Notes: generated by a model from the sequence alone, not told the origin. DNA of 64,000 nt from Teichococcus coralli (GCF_009829925.1 NZ_SNVJ01000012.1:1-64000), one strand, 5' to 3'; positions 26,697 to 35,399 are shown, numbered from the stretch's first letter. Made by a program: numbers and translations.

Positions 26697-28856
26697 ATGG
26701 ACAGCCCCATTGCCCAGCCACTCGCCGAGGAGGCGGAAACCGCCGCCACCCAGCCAGGCCGCACCCTCACCCTGAAGCATGGCGAAAGCTTCGCGGTGTT
26801 CAACGCGGCAGGCGACTTCGCGGGAGAGTCGCAGGGCCTCTACCACAGGGACACCCGGCATCTTTCCTTTCTCTGCATCCGGCTGAACGGCGCCGCGCCG
26901 CAACTGCTCAGCGCCAGCCTGCTCGACGACAACACCGAGCTGACCAGCGACCTGACCAATCCGCCGCAGTGGGAGGAGGAAGGCAGGGAGCCGCTGCCGC
27001 GCGGCCGGCTGCACCTGCGCCGGACCCGCTTCCTGTGCGGCGACACCTGCTACGAGCGGCTGGCGGTCCGCAACTACGACGACCGCGCGCACCGCCTGCG
27101 GCTGGAAACCCATTTCGCCGCCGACTTCGCCGATCTCTTCGAGGTGCGCGGTCGCAAGCGGGCGCAGCGCGGGCAGTATCACCGCGCCGACTTCTCCACG
27201 AGCAGCGTGACCCTGGCCTATACCGGGCTGGACGCGCGGCGCCGCAAGACGGTGCTGCGCTTCGAGCCGGCGCCGAACCATCTGGAGGCGCAGCGCGCCG
27301 TGCACGAGGTCGAGCTGCCACCAGGCGGCCGGCAGGTGCTGTTCCTCACCATCCGCTGCGACGCGGCCGTCACGGAGCGGCCGCGCGACGCCTTCGGCGC
27401 CTCGCTGCGAAGCTCGCGCCAGGCGCTGCGGCAGTTGCGCGCCGAGGCGGTGGAGATCGAGAGCGGCCATGCCGTGTTCGACGAGATGCTGCGCCGCGCG
27501 GGAGCCGACCTCGCCATGCTGGTGACGCACACGCCGCAGGGGCCCTACCCCTATGCCGGCGTGCCCTGGTACAGCACCGCCTTCGGGCGGGACGCGCTGA
27601 TCACCGCCTGGCAGACATTGTGGCTCGCGCCTCGGCTGGCGCGCGGCGTGCTGCGCTTCCTGGCCGCCCACCAGGCCACCGCGGTGGACCCGAACACCGA
27701 TGCCGAGCCCGGCAAGATCCTGCACGAGACCCGCCAGGGCGAGATGGCGGTGCTGGGCGAGGTGCCCTTCCGCCACTACTACGGCAGCATCGACTCGACG
27801 CCGCTCTTCATCATGCTGGCCGGCGCCTATCTCGACCGCACCGGCGACGTCGCGACGCTGCGCGAGCTGTGGCCGAACATCGAGGCGGCGCTCGGCTGGA
27901 TCGACACCTATGGCGACGAGGACGGCGACGGCTTCGTCGAGTATCTCCGCAAGACCCCGAACGGGCTGCTGAACCAGGGCTGGAAGGACAGCCACGACTC
28001 GATCTCGCATGCCGACGGCCGCACCGCGGAAGGGCCGATCGCCCTGGTTGAGATGCAGGGCTATGTTTATGCGGCCTGGCGCGCCGCCGCCCGCATCGCG
28101 GCGCGGCTCGGCGAGCCGGGCCGGGCGCAGCGGCTGGAGGAGCGTGCCGCCGCGCTGCAGGTCGCCTTCGATGCCGCCTTCTGGGACGAATCGCTGGGCA
28201 CCTACGTCCTGGCGCTGGATGGCAACAAGGATCCCTGCCGGGTGCGCAGCTCCAATGCCGGGCATGCGCTGTTCGCCGGCATCGCCCTGCCGCAGCGGGC
28301 GGAGCGCGTGGCGCACACCCTGCTGCAGCCCTCCTCCTTCTGCGGCTGGGGCATCCGCACCCTGGCGGCGGGCGAGGCGCGCTTCAACCCGATGAGCTAC
28401 CACAACGGCTCGGTCTGGCCGCACGACAACGCCATGATCGCCGAGGGCTTCGCCCGCTACGGTCTGGGCCATGCCGCCGCCCGGCTGCTGACCGCGCTGT
28501 TCCAAGCGGCCAGCTTCGATCCCGCGCGGCGCCTGCCCGAGCTGTTCTGCGGCTTTCCTCGCCGGCACGGGCAAGGGCCGACGCTCTACCCCGTGGCGTG
28601 TTCCCCGCAGGCCTGGGCGGCGAGCACGCCCTTTGCCCTGCTGCGCGCATGCCTTGGCCTGCGCTTCTCGCCCGAGCAGGGCAGGGTGGTGCTGGAAAGC
28701 CCGGTGCTGCCGGACTTCCTGCCCTCAGTGACGTTGCGCCGGCTGCGGCTTGGCGAGGGCCAGTTCGACCTGCGGGTGCACCGCGACGGCGACAGGGCGC
28801 GCCTGGAGGTGCTGCGGCAGAGCGGCGACCTGAGCGTGGCGCTGCACGCCGGGTGA
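26697..28856 (+). CDS. Amylo-alpha-1,6-glucosidase (glycogen-debranching-type protein)
   Basis: 719 aa. The N-terminal GDE_N_bis domain (about residues 25-220) starts LKHGESFAVFNAAGDF and contains GLYHRDTRHLSFL. The C-terminal (alpha/alpha)6 glucosidase domain contains GVPWYSTAFGRDALITAWQ, FRHYYGSIDSTPLFIMLAG, DGFVEYLRKTPNGLLNQGWKDS and MSYHNGSVWPHDNAMIAEGF. Such proteins are annotated as debranching enzymes, though many act on other sugars such as mannosylglycerate-type solutes. ATG 26697 is preferred to a GTG seven codons earlier, which has no Shine-Dalgarno. With GH13 and GH65 enzymes nearby it points to reserve-glucan or compatible-solute metabolism. Confidence 0.83.
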   Translation: MDSPIAQPLAEEAETAATQPGRTLTLKHGESFAVFNAAGDFAGESQGLYHRDTRHLSFLCIRLNGAAPQLLSASLLDDNTELTSDLTNPPQWEEEGREPLPRGRLHLRRTRFLCGDTCYERLAVRNYDDRAHRLRLETHFAADFADLFEVRGRKRAQRGQYHRADFSTSSVTLAYTGLDARRRKTVLRFEPAPNHLEAQRAVHEVELPPGGRQVLFLTIRCDAAVTERPRDAFGASLRSSRQALRQLRAEAVEIESGHAVFDEMLRRAGADLAMLVTHTPQGPYPYAGVPWYSTAFGRDALITAWQTLWLAPRLARGVLRFLAAHQATAVDPNTDAEPGKILHETRQGEMAVLGEVPFRHYYGSIDSTPLFIMLAGAYLDRTGDVATLRELWPNIEAALGWIDTYGDEDGDGFVEYLRKTPNGLLNQGWKDSHDSISHADGRTAEGPIALVEMQGYVYAAWRAAARIAARLGEPGRAQRLEERAAALQVAFDAAFWDESLGTYVLALDGNKDPCRVRSSNAGHALFAGIALPQRAERVAHTLLQPSSFCGWGIRTLAAGEARFNPMSYHNGSVWPHDNAMIAEGFARYGLGHAAARLLTALFQAASFDPARRLPELFCGFPRRHGQGPTLYPVACSPQAWAASTPFALLRACLGLRFSPEQGRVVLESPVLPDFLPSVTLRRLRLGEGQFDLRVHRDGDRARLEVLRQSGDLSVALHAG

Positions 28857-28881
28857 TGGAAGGGGCGGGGGAGGCGCTTTC

Positions 28882-28908
28882 CCGGGCGGCCTTCGCGAGC
28901 CCGCCCGG
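28882..28908. terminator. Hairpin between convergent genes
   Basis: CCGGGCGG and CCGCCCGG form perfect 8-bp arms around an 11-nt loop. It lies in the 94-bp gap between the debranching gene and the phosphoribosyltransferase, one of only two convergent junctions in the window lacking the GAATTC-type element. No T-tract follows. Confidence 0.45.
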
Positions 28909-28950
28909 TCAACGGCCGCGGGTTGGCGGAGCGCCTCGCCGCCGGTTCCC

Positions 28951-29619
28951 TCAGGGCAGGAGCAGATCCCGCGGCCGGCTCGCCGGATCGGGCACCCAGC
29001 CTTGCTCGCCGGGCCGGAAAAGCGGCGTGGCGAAGGCGGCGGCGACCGGAATCCCGGCCGGCCAGGTGGCGCGCCAGCGGTCGCCCTGCGCCAGCGCGAC
29101 GCAGAGGCCGACCGGCTGTACCCCCACCGCAGCCAGCAGCGCCAGCCCCGCCAGGGCCGAGCTGCCGGTGCTGATCACGTCATCCACCAGCAGCACGCGC
29201 CGCCCGGCGAGTCGCGGCAGCAGGCGGGGATCGAGCCAGATGCGCCGCGCGTCCGGCGAGGTGGAGGAAACGGTGGGCACGGAATAGGCGGGGTCGTACC
29301 AGCTCTTGCGCGAGTAGCCCGGGGCGACCCAGTTGGAATGGCCGAGCGCCTCGGCCACCGGGCCGCCGAACACGTGGCCCAGGGTGGGCAGCCCGACCAC
29401 CACCTCCGCGCCCAGGGGGCGGGCGGCGGCGGCCATCCAGCCGCAGAGCGCCCGCAACACGGGAAAGGCGGCCTGGTTGGCGATGAAGCCGGTCACCGCG
29501 ATGGCACCGTAGTCGCGCAGCGGCAGGCGCAGCGCGCGCCCGTCCGGCATGGGGGCCGGGTAGCTGGCGCCGAAGGCTGTTCCGGCCGTGGCGGCCTCGA
29601 AGTCCTGCCAATATTCCAT
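28951..29619 (-). CDS. Phosphoribosyltransferase family protein
   Basis: 222 aa. The PRPP-binding motif RRVLLVDDVISTGSSALAGLALL (about residues 143-165) is canonical, and EVVVGLPTLGHVFGGPVAEALGHSN supplies the flexible-loop region. An N-terminal part (DFEAATAGTAFGASYPAPMPDGRALRLPLRDYGAIAVTGF) is not typical of Apt, Hpt or PyrE. Probably a purine or pyrimidine salvage enzyme of unknown specificity. It is divergent from a peptide-type ABC operon with a 12-bp tandem repeat between, so the transporter might import its base or nucleoside substrate (inference). ATG 29619 is the natural start of the conserved region. Confidence 0.75.
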   Translation of the reverse strand: MEYWQDFEAATAGTAFGASYPAPMPDGRALRLPLRDYGAIAVTGFIANQAAFPVLRALCGWMAAAARPLGAEVVVGLPTLGHVFGGPVAEALGHSNWVAPGYSRKSWYDPAYSVPTVSSTSPDARRIWLDPRLLPRLAGRRVLLVDDVISTGSSALAGLALLAAVGVQPVGLCVALAQGDRWRATWPAGIPVAAAFATPLFRPGEQGWVPDPASRPRDLLLP

Positions 29620-29658
29620 GCCTGCCGGATGGCATGGCCGGCCGCGTCGTGCCAGAGG

Positions 29659-29706
29659 GAAATTCGCGGGGAAATCAGCGGGGAAACCCGCGGGGAAATC
29701 CGCGGC
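29659..29706. repeat. Four tandem 12-bp repeats in a divergent promoter
   Basis: Four successive units GAAATTCGCGGG, GAAATCAGCGGG, GAAACCCGCGGG and GAAATCCGCGGC, consensus GAAAYNCGCGGG, with no spacers. They start 40 bp before the phosphoribosyltransferase ATG and end 85 bp before the binding-protein ATG. They could bind a regulator cooperatively along the DNA, or be a slippage tract that sets promoter spacing. Confidence 0.65.
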
Positions 29707-29790
29707 GGATGGATCGGCCCGCCCTGCGCAGGGCATGGCGCAGCGGGGGCGCGGCGCGCTACATAAACAGGGTTCAGGAGGTCCTTCACC

Positions 29791-31419
29791 ATGCTCACAC
29801 GCCGTTCGATGCTGCTTGCTTCCGCAGCGGCCGCCACCCTGCCCGCCGGCCTGCCCACTGGCCTGCTGGCCCCCGGCGCGGCCGCCCAGACCCCGCCCAA
29901 CGTGCTGGTCTTCGCGAAGCAGATCGACGACATCATCAGCCTGGACCCGCAGGAGGCCTTCGAGTACACGGCCTCCGAGATCGCCGGGAACGTCTACCAG
30001 AAGCTGGTGACGACGCCGAACTCCGACCCCTCCAAGATCGAGGGCGAGCTGGCGGAGAAATGGGAAGCCTCCGGCGACAACAAGACCTTCACCTTCACCC
30101 TGAAGGACGGGCCGAAGTTCGCCTCCGGCAAGCCGGTGACGGCGGAGGACGTGGCCTTCTCGCTGACCCGCGCGGTGGCGATGAACAAGCCGCCGGCCTT
30201 CATCATCAACCAGTTCGGCTTCACCAAGGACAACGCGGCCGAGCGCATCCGCGCCACCGGGCCGAAGACGCTGGTGCTGACCACCGCCGAGCCGACCTCG
30301 CTCTCCTTCCTGCTCTACTGCCTCTCGGCGGCGGTGGGCTCGGTGGTCGAGAAGGCCACCGTCATGTCCCACGCCCAGAAGGACGACAAGGGGGGTGACG
30401 ACTGGGGCAACGGCTGGCTGAAGCAGAACTCGGCCGGCTCCGGCAGCTTCGCCGTGCGCCAGTGGAAGGCGAGCGAGAGCGTGGTGCTGGAGGCCAACCC
30501 GCACAGCGACGCGGCGCCGAAGGTCAGGCGCATCATCATGCGCCACATGGCCGATCCCTCGGCGCAGCTGCTCGGCCTGCAGAAGGGCGACGTGGACATC
30601 GCCCGCAACCTGGTGGCCGACCAGATCAAGCAGGTGCAGAGCGACCCGAAGTTCAGCGTGCAGTCGGCCCGCAAGGCGAGCCTGATGTATCTGAGCCTGA
30701 ACCAGAAGAACCCGAACCTGGCCAAGCCCGAGGTGCGGCAGGCGATCAAGCTGGCGCTGGACTACGAGGGCATCCAGAAGAACATCGTGCCCACCACCTA
30801 TGCCGTGCACCAGGCCTTCCTGCCGGCCGGCCTGCCGGGCGCGGTGACCGACCTGCCCTTCAAGCAGAACATCGCCGAGGCCAAGGCGCTGCTGGCCAAG
30901 GCCGGCCTGCCCAATGGCTTCGAGGTCAGCTTCGACTATGCCTCGGCCGCGCCGAGCTCCGACATCGCCCAGGCGGTGCAGGCCAACCTCGCCGCCATCG
31001 GCATCCGGCTGAGCATGCTGCCGGGCGAGATGCGCGCCGTGATCACCAAGACCCGCGCGCGGCAGCACGACATCGCCATGCTGCGCTGGGGCAGCGACTA
31101 TTTCGACCCGAACAGCAATGCCGAGGCCTATTCGATCAACCTCGACAACAGCGACAACGCCAAGAACCGCACCATCGCCTGGCGGGCGAGCTGGGAAATC
31201 CCCGAGCTTTCCGCCCGCGCCATCGCCGCGCGCGAGGAGACCGACTCCGAGAAGCGCACGCAGATGTACGAGGACCTGCAGCGCGACCACCAGAAGGTCT
31301 CGCCCTTCGTCATCATGCTGCAGGAGATCGAGGTCGCGGTCTCGCGCGCCGGGGTGACGGGCTTCGACATGGGCCCGATGAACGACCGGCACTCCTACAC
31401 CAACATCACCAAGGCATGA
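29791..31419 (+). CDS. Dipeptide-type ABC transporter solute-binding protein
   Basis: 542 aa with a signal peptide (TRRSMLLASAAAATLPAGLPTGLLAPGAAAQ; an RR pair allows Tat export). SBP_bac_5 features: VFAKQIDDIISLDPQEAFEYTASEIAGNVYQKLV, TFTFTLKDGPKFASGKPVTAEDVAFSL, GSGSFAVRQWK, KPEVRQAIKLALDYEGI, and DIAMLRWGSDYFDPNSNAEAY. A perfect AGGAGGT ribosome-binding site precedes the ATG. First gene of a five-gene operon; its stop overlaps the next start by 4 nt. Solute unknown. Confidence 0.87.
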   Translation: MLTRRSMLLASAAAATLPAGLPTGLLAPGAAAQTPPNVLVFAKQIDDIISLDPQEAFEYTASEIAGNVYQKLVTTPNSDPSKIEGELAEKWEASGDNKTFTFTLKDGPKFASGKPVTAEDVAFSLTRAVAMNKPPAFIINQFGFTKDNAAERIRATGPKTLVLTTAEPTSLSFLLYCLSAAVGSVVEKATVMSHAQKDDKGGDDWGNGWLKQNSAGSGSFAVRQWKASESVVLEANPHSDAAPKVRRIIMRHMADPSAQLLGLQKGDVDIARNLVADQIKQVQSDPKFSVQSARKASLMYLSLNQKNPNLAKPEVRQAIKLALDYEGIQKNIVPTTYAVHQAFLPAGLPGAVTDLPFKQNIAEAKALLAKAGLPNGFEVSFDYASAAPSSDIAQAVQANLAAIGIRLSMLPGEMRAVITKTRARQHDIAMLRWGSDYFDPNSNAEAYSINLDNSDNAKNRTIAWRASWEIPELSARAIAAREETDSEKRTQMYEDLQRDHQKVSPFVIMLQEIEVAVSRAGVTGFDMGPMNDRHSYTNITKA

Positions 31420-32507
31420 GCGACAGCACCACTTCCCCGGCGGACCAGCCGCCGGGGGGGCAGCCTGCGGGGGGGCGCCGACGCCCCTCCGCCTTCCGCC
31501 TGCGCTTCCAGGCCGTCTCGGCCACGCTGGCCAGCATCCCGATCACGCTGTTCGGCCTCGTGCTCGTCACCTTCTTCATCGGCCGCGTGGTGCCGATCGA
31601 CCCGGTGCTGGCGATCGTCGGCGACCGCGCGCCGCAGGACGTGGTGGAGCGCACCCGGCTGGAGCTCGGGCTGGACCAGCCGCTCTACGTGCAGTTCTGG
31701 CGCTACCTGGAGCACATCGTCAGCGGCGATCTCGGCCGCTCGGTGATGACCTCCAACCCCGTGACCCAGGACATCGCCCGCTTCTTCCCCGCCACCTTCG
31801 AGCTGGCCACCGTGGCCATGGTCATCGCCGTGGTGATCGGCGTGCCTCTCGGCGTGCTGGCGGCGACCAGGCAGGGCAAGTGGGTGGACCAGGCGGTGCG
31901 GCTGTTCTGCCTCGCCGGGCACTCGCTGCCGGTCTTCGTGCTCGGGCTGGTTTCGCTGCTGCTGTTCTACGCCCGGCTCGGCTGGGCACCGGGCCCGGGG
32001 CGGCAGAGCATCTATTTCGAGGGCATGGTGGACGAGCGGACCGGCATCCTGACGCTCGACGCCGCGCTCGCCGGCGACTGGGGCGCCTTCCAGGACGCGC
32101 TGGCGCATCTCGCGCAGCCGGCCGCGGTGCTGGCGATGTTCTCGCTGGCCTATATCGCGCGGATGACGCGCGCCTTCATGCTGGGCGAGCTGCGCAGCGA
32201 ATACGTCACCACCGCCCGCGCCAAGGGCCTTTCGCGCCGCCGCATCATCTGGGGACATGCCTTCCGCAACACCGCCGTGCCGCTCGTCACCGTGCTGGCG
32301 ATGTCCTATGCGGGGCTGCTGGAGGGCGCGGTGCTGACGGAGACGATCTTCTCCTGGCCGGGCCTCGGGCAGTATCTCACCGTCTCGCTGCTGAACGCCG
32401 ACATGAACGCGGTGCTCGGGGCGACGCTGGTGGTGGGCCTCATCTATGTCGTGCTGAACCTGCTGTCGGACCTGCTCTACCGGCTGCTCGATCCCCGCGT
32501 GAAATAA
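31416..32507 (+). CDS. ABC transporter permease, DppB type
   Basis: 363 aa. A proline/glycine-rich cytoplasmic tail of ~30 residues precedes six predicted membrane segments. RVVPIDPVLAIVGDRAPQDVVERTRLELGLDQPLYVQFWRYL is the typical first periplasmic loop of the DppB class, and YVTTARAKGLSRRRIIWGHAFRNTAVPLV is the EAA loop that contacts the ATPases. Its ATG overlaps the binding-protein stop (ATGA). Confidence 0.87.
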   Translation: MSDSTTSPADQPPGGQPAGGRRRPSAFRLRFQAVSATLASIPITLFGLVLVTFFIGRVVPIDPVLAIVGDRAPQDVVERTRLELGLDQPLYVQFWRYLEHIVSGDLGRSVMTSNPVTQDIARFFPATFELATVAMVIAVVIGVPLGVLAATRQGKWVDQAVRLFCLAGHSLPVFVLGLVSLLLFYARLGWAPGPGRQSIYFEGMVDERTGILTLDAALAGDWGAFQDALAHLAQPAAVLAMFSLAYIARMTRAFMLGELRSEYVTTARAKGLSRRRIIWGHAFRNTAVPLVTVLAMSYAGLLEGAVLTETIFSWPGLGQYLTVSLLNADMNAVLGATLVVGLIYVVLNLLSDLLYRLLDPRVK

Positions 32508-32517
32508 GGAGGGCGAA

Positions 32518-33423
32518 GTGAGCATGTCCGCATCCACGCGCGACTGGCTGCTGACCGACACGCCGGCTTCCCGCTCGCAGGCCAAGTGGGGCCGGCGCTA
32601 CCAGCTCTGGCTGGCCTTCCGCCGCAACCCGCTGGCGGTGGCGGGGCTGGCGGTGGTGGTCGTCATGCTGATCCTGGCGATCGCCGCGCCGCTGCTGGCG
32701 ACGCATGACCCCGGCGTGCAGGAGCTGGGCAACCGGCTGCAGCCGCCTTCCGCCGAGCACTGGCTCGGCACGGACGAGCTCGGCCGCGACGTGTGGTCGC
32801 GCCTGCTCTATGGCGGGCGGGTGACGCTCGGCATGGTGGTGGCCGTGGTGGTGCTGGTGGCGCCGCTCGGGCTGATCGTCGGCTGCGTCGCGGGCTATGC
32901 CGGCGGGCTGCTGGACCGGCTGCTGATGCGCGTCACCGACGTGTTCCTGGCCTTCCCGCGGCTGATCCTGGCGCTGGCCTTCGTCGCCGCGATGAAGCCG
33001 GGCGTGGAGAGCGCGGTGATCGCCATCGCGCTGACCGCCTGGCCGCCCTATGCGCGGCTGGCGCGGGCGGAGACGCTGACCATCCGCAACACCGACTACA
33101 TCGCCGCGGTGCGGATGACGGGCGCCTCGCCCTGGCGGATCATCTGGCGGCATGTGACGCCGATGTGCCTGCCCTCGCTGACGGTGCGGGTGACGCTCGA
33201 CATGTCCTCGATCATCCTGACGGCGGCTGGGCTGGGCTTCCTCGGCCTCGGCGCGCAGCCGCCGATTCCCGAGTGGGGCACGATGATCGCGACGGCGCGG
33301 CGCTTCATCCTGGAGCAGTGGTGGGTGCCGGTGATCCCGGGCATCGCGATCTTCACCGCCTCGCTGGCCTTCAACCTGCTGGGCGACGGCCTGCGCGACG
33401 TGCTGGACCCGAAGCAGCGATGA
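32518..33423 (+). CDS. ABC transporter permease, DppC type
   Basis: 301 aa. A GTG start is used: AGGAGGG lies 5 nt before it, while an ATG two codons later is too far. RYQLWLAFRRNPLAVAGLAVVVVMLILAIAAPLLATHDPG is the DppC N-terminal signature, HWLGTDELGRDVWSRLLYGGRVTLGM follows, and DYIAAVRMTGASPWRIIWRHVTPM is the EAA loop. Five to six membrane segments. Partner of the DppB-type permease ten bases upstream. Confidence 0.87.
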   Translation: MSMSASTRDWLLTDTPASRSQAKWGRRYQLWLAFRRNPLAVAGLAVVVVMLILAIAAPLLATHDPGVQELGNRLQPPSAEHWLGTDELGRDVWSRLLYGGRVTLGMVVAVVVLVAPLGLIVGCVAGYAGGLLDRLLMRVTDVFLAFPRLILALAFVAAMKPGVESAVIAIALTAWPPYARLARAETLTIRNTDYIAAVRMTGASPWRIIWRHVTPMCLPSLTVRVTLDMSSIILTAAGLGFLGLGAQPPIPEWGTMIATARRFILEQWWVPVIPGIAIFTASLAFNLLGDGLRDVLDPKQR

Positions 33424-33472
33424 GCATGAATGGCGGGGCCCGGGGCGACACTGTCACCCAGGCGGAAGAGGT

Positions 33473-33497
33473 CTGGGGAAGGCGGCGCCTTCCCCAG
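33473..33497. terminator. Perfect 25-base palindrome inside the ABC operon
   Basis: CTGGGGAAGGCG and CGCCTTCCCCAG flank a single G, giving perfect 12-bp arms in the 88-bp gap between the second permease and the first ATPase gene. No T-tract follows, so it may pause transcription, protect the upstream mRNA from 3' decay or lower ATPase expression. Its outer bases (TCTGGGGAAGG) match the hairpins of the intergenic element family. Confidence 0.6.
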
Positions 33498-33511
33498 CGG
33501 GAGCAACAGGC

Positions 33512-34354
33512 ATGAGCAACCTCGTCGAGATCCGTGACCTGCGCGTGGACTTCCCCACGCCGACGGGCTTCACGCAGGCCGTGCGCGGCATCTCCTTCAG
33601 CCTGGGCCGCGAGAAGCTCGGCATCGTCGGCGAAAGCGGCTCCGGCAAGTCGGTGACGGGCCGCGCGCTGATGCGCCTGCTGCCGGAGGCCGCCCGCGTC
33701 CGCGCCGGCGCGCTGCGCTTCGACGGCATCGACGTCCTGAACGCCTCTGAGCGGCAGATGCGCGACCTGCGCGGCGGCCGCATCGGGCTGATCATGCAGG
33801 ACCCGAAGTTCAGCCTGAACCCGGTGATGACCGTCGGCCGGCAGATTTCCGAGGCCTGGCTGGCGCATCAGAAGGGCGGGAAGCGGGAGGCGCGCGAGGC
33901 GGCGCTGGCGTTGTTGGAACAGGTGCGCATCCGCGACCCGCAGCGCGTGCTGGAATCCTACCCGCACGAGGTCTCGGGCGGCATGGGCCAGCGCGTGATG
34001 ATCGCCATGATGCTGGCGCCGAACCCGGACCTGCTGATCGCCGACGAGCCGACCAGCGCGCTGGATGCCAGCGTGCAGGCGGAGATCCTGAAGCTGATCG
34101 AGGACCTGGTCTCGGCACGCGGCATGGGGCTGATGCTGATCAGCCACGACCTGCCGCTGGTCAGCCGCTTCTGCGACCGGGTGGTAGTCATGTATGCCGG
34201 CCAGGTGATGGAGGAACTGCCGGCGCGCGACCTGCACCGCGCCCGGCACGCCTACACGCGCGGGCTGCTGGAATGCATGCCGAGCCTGAGCCACAAGCGT
34301 GCGCGCCTGCCCACGCTGAGCCGCGACGCCTCCTGGCTGGAGCCGCGCGCATGA
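33512..34354 (+). CDS. ABC transporter ATP-binding protein, DppD type
   Basis: 280 aa. Walker A is GESGSGKS (about residues 43-50), the Q-loop is MQDPKFSLNP, the signature is SGGMGQR, Walker B is LLIADEPTSALD and the switch histidine is in LISHDLPLV. The signature SGGMGQR is typical of this subfamily. It ends shortly after RHAYTRGLLECMPS, lacking the iron-sulfur-type cysteine tail of long DppD proteins. It pairs with the next ATPase, whose ATG overlaps its stop (ATGA). Confidence 0.88.
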   Translation: MSNLVEIRDLRVDFPTPTGFTQAVRGISFSLGREKLGIVGESGSGKSVTGRALMRLLPEAARVRAGALRFDGIDVLNASERQMRDLRGGRIGLIMQDPKFSLNPVMTVGRQISEAWLAHQKGGKREAREAALALLEQVRIRDPQRVLESYPHEVSGGMGQRVMIAMMLAPNPDLLIADEPTSALDASVQAEILKLIEDLVSARGMGLMLISHDLPLVSRFCDRVVVMYAGQVMEELPARDLHRARHAYTRGLLECMPSLSHKRARLPTLSRDASWLEPRA

Positions 34355-35085
34355 TCGGCGTCGAGCATCTCAACGTCCATTTCGGCAGCAACCACGTGGT
34401 GCGCGACGTTTCCTTCAACGTCGCGGCGGGGGAAACCTTCGGGCTGGTGGGAGAAAGCGGCTCGGGCAAGTCCACTGTGCTGCGCACCATCGCCGGGCTG
34501 AACGCGGACTGGAACGGCACCCTCACCGTCGCGGGGAAGACGCTGGGCCACAGGCGGGACCGCGCCTTCTTCAAGGCCGTGCAGATGGTTTTCCAGGACC
34601 CCTACGGCTCGCTGCACCCGCGCCAGACGGTGGACCGCATCCTCTCCGAGCCGCTGGAGGTGCACGGCATCCCCGATGCCGAGGCGCGCATCGTCCGGGC
34701 GCTGGAGGAGGTGGCGCTGCCGCGCGCGGCCCGCTTCCGCTATCCGCACCAGCTTTCGGGCGGGCAGCGGCAGCGCGTGGCGATCGCCCGCGCGCTGGTG
34801 GCCGACCCCTCGGTTCTGCTGCTCGACGAGCCGACCAGCGCGCTCGACGTCTCCGTGCAGGCAGAGGTGCTGAACCTGCTGGCCGACCTGCGGGAGGCGC
34901 GGCAGCTCACCTGCATCCTGGTCTCGCACAACCTGGCCGTGGTCGCGCATCTCTGCGAGCGGCTGGCGGTGATGCAGGGCGGGCGGATCGTCGAGGTGCT
35001 GACCGAGGCGCAGTTGCGCGCCGGCGAGGCCCGGCATTCGCACACGCAGGACCTGATTGCGCTGTCGCATGAGCTGGAAGCGTGA
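34351..35085 (+). CDS. ABC transporter ATP-binding protein, DppF type
   Basis: 244 aa, shorter than the usual ~320 because the C-terminal oligopeptide-transport extension is nearly absent. Walker A GESGSGKST, Q-loop FQDPYGSLHPRQTV (a DppF hallmark), signature LSGGQRQRVAIARAL, Walker B LLLDEPTSALD and H-loop VSHNLAVV are all intact. Last gene of the transporter operon, followed immediately by an intergenic hairpin element. Confidence 0.87.
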   Translation: MIGVEHLNVHFGSNHVVRDVSFNVAAGETFGLVGESGSGKSTVLRTIAGLNADWNGTLTVAGKTLGHRRDRAFFKAVQMVFQDPYGSLHPRQTVDRILSEPLEVHGIPDAEARIVRALEEVALPRAARFRYPHQLSGGQRQRVAIARALVADPSVLLLDEPTSALDVSVQAEVLNLLADLREARQLTCILVSHNLAVVAHLCERLAVMQGGRIVEVLTEAQLRAGEARHSHTQDLIALSHELEA

Positions 35086-35093
35086 GATAGAAA

Positions 35094-35397
35094 GGCTGGG
35101 GAAATGAATTCCCCCAGACCCCTTTCTTTTTTCTGCCAGTCTGGCGGCTGAGGATGATGGCGATGCGGCGCGTGATGACGGCGGTGATGGGAAGCGGGGT
35201 TTGCGCGGTGGCGCTGCTGGGCCTCTATGTCGCCAAGCGCAAGCTCGGGATCGACGTCTTCCCCGGGCGCGACATGCTGCCGGACGCCGAGATCAAGGCC
35301 GCCGTGCTCGGCACCCTGGCGCTGCTCACCTTCGCCCCGCGTTGAACTGACAAAAGGAAGATGGGGTCCGGGGGAATTCCTTCCCCCGGCCTTCTTG
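35094..35397. repeat. Intergenic hairpin element with an ORF in its interior
   Basis: The left hairpin CTGGGGAAAT/GAATTCCCCCAG (35096-35117) with CCCCTTTCTTTTTTCTGCCAG, and the right hairpin CCGGGGGAATTC/CTTCCCCCGG (35368-35389) preceded by GACAAAAGGAAGATGGGG, are normal arms. The GC-rich core is replaced by a 63-codon ORF. It separates the convergent ABC operon and flavin monooxygenase. Confidence 0.68.
35154..35345 (+). CDS. Small hypothetical membrane protein, 63 aa
   Basis: It begins with clustered ATGs (35154, 35157, 35163); TGAGG just upstream best serves the third. One hydrophobic segment (VMGSGVCAVALLGLYVA) is followed by a basic KRKLG, a short polar part and a second hydrophobic stretch (IKAAVLGTLALLTFA). 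Third positions are strongly G/C as in real genes here. It lies exactly between the two arms of a repeat element, so its own transcript would have to start inside the element or read through its left terminator. No family recognised. Confidence 0.5.
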   Translation: MMAMRRVMTAVMGSGVCAVALLGLYVAKRKLGIDVFPGRDMLPDAEIKAAVLGTLALLTFAPR

Positions 35398-35399
35398 CT

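Noticed and set aside
29493..30010. Several short frames across the GAAAYNCGCGGG tandem repeat encoding repetitive peptides
   Set aside because: They exist only because a 12-bp repeat keeps every frame open; none has a ribosome-binding site, and the repeat lies in a promoter.
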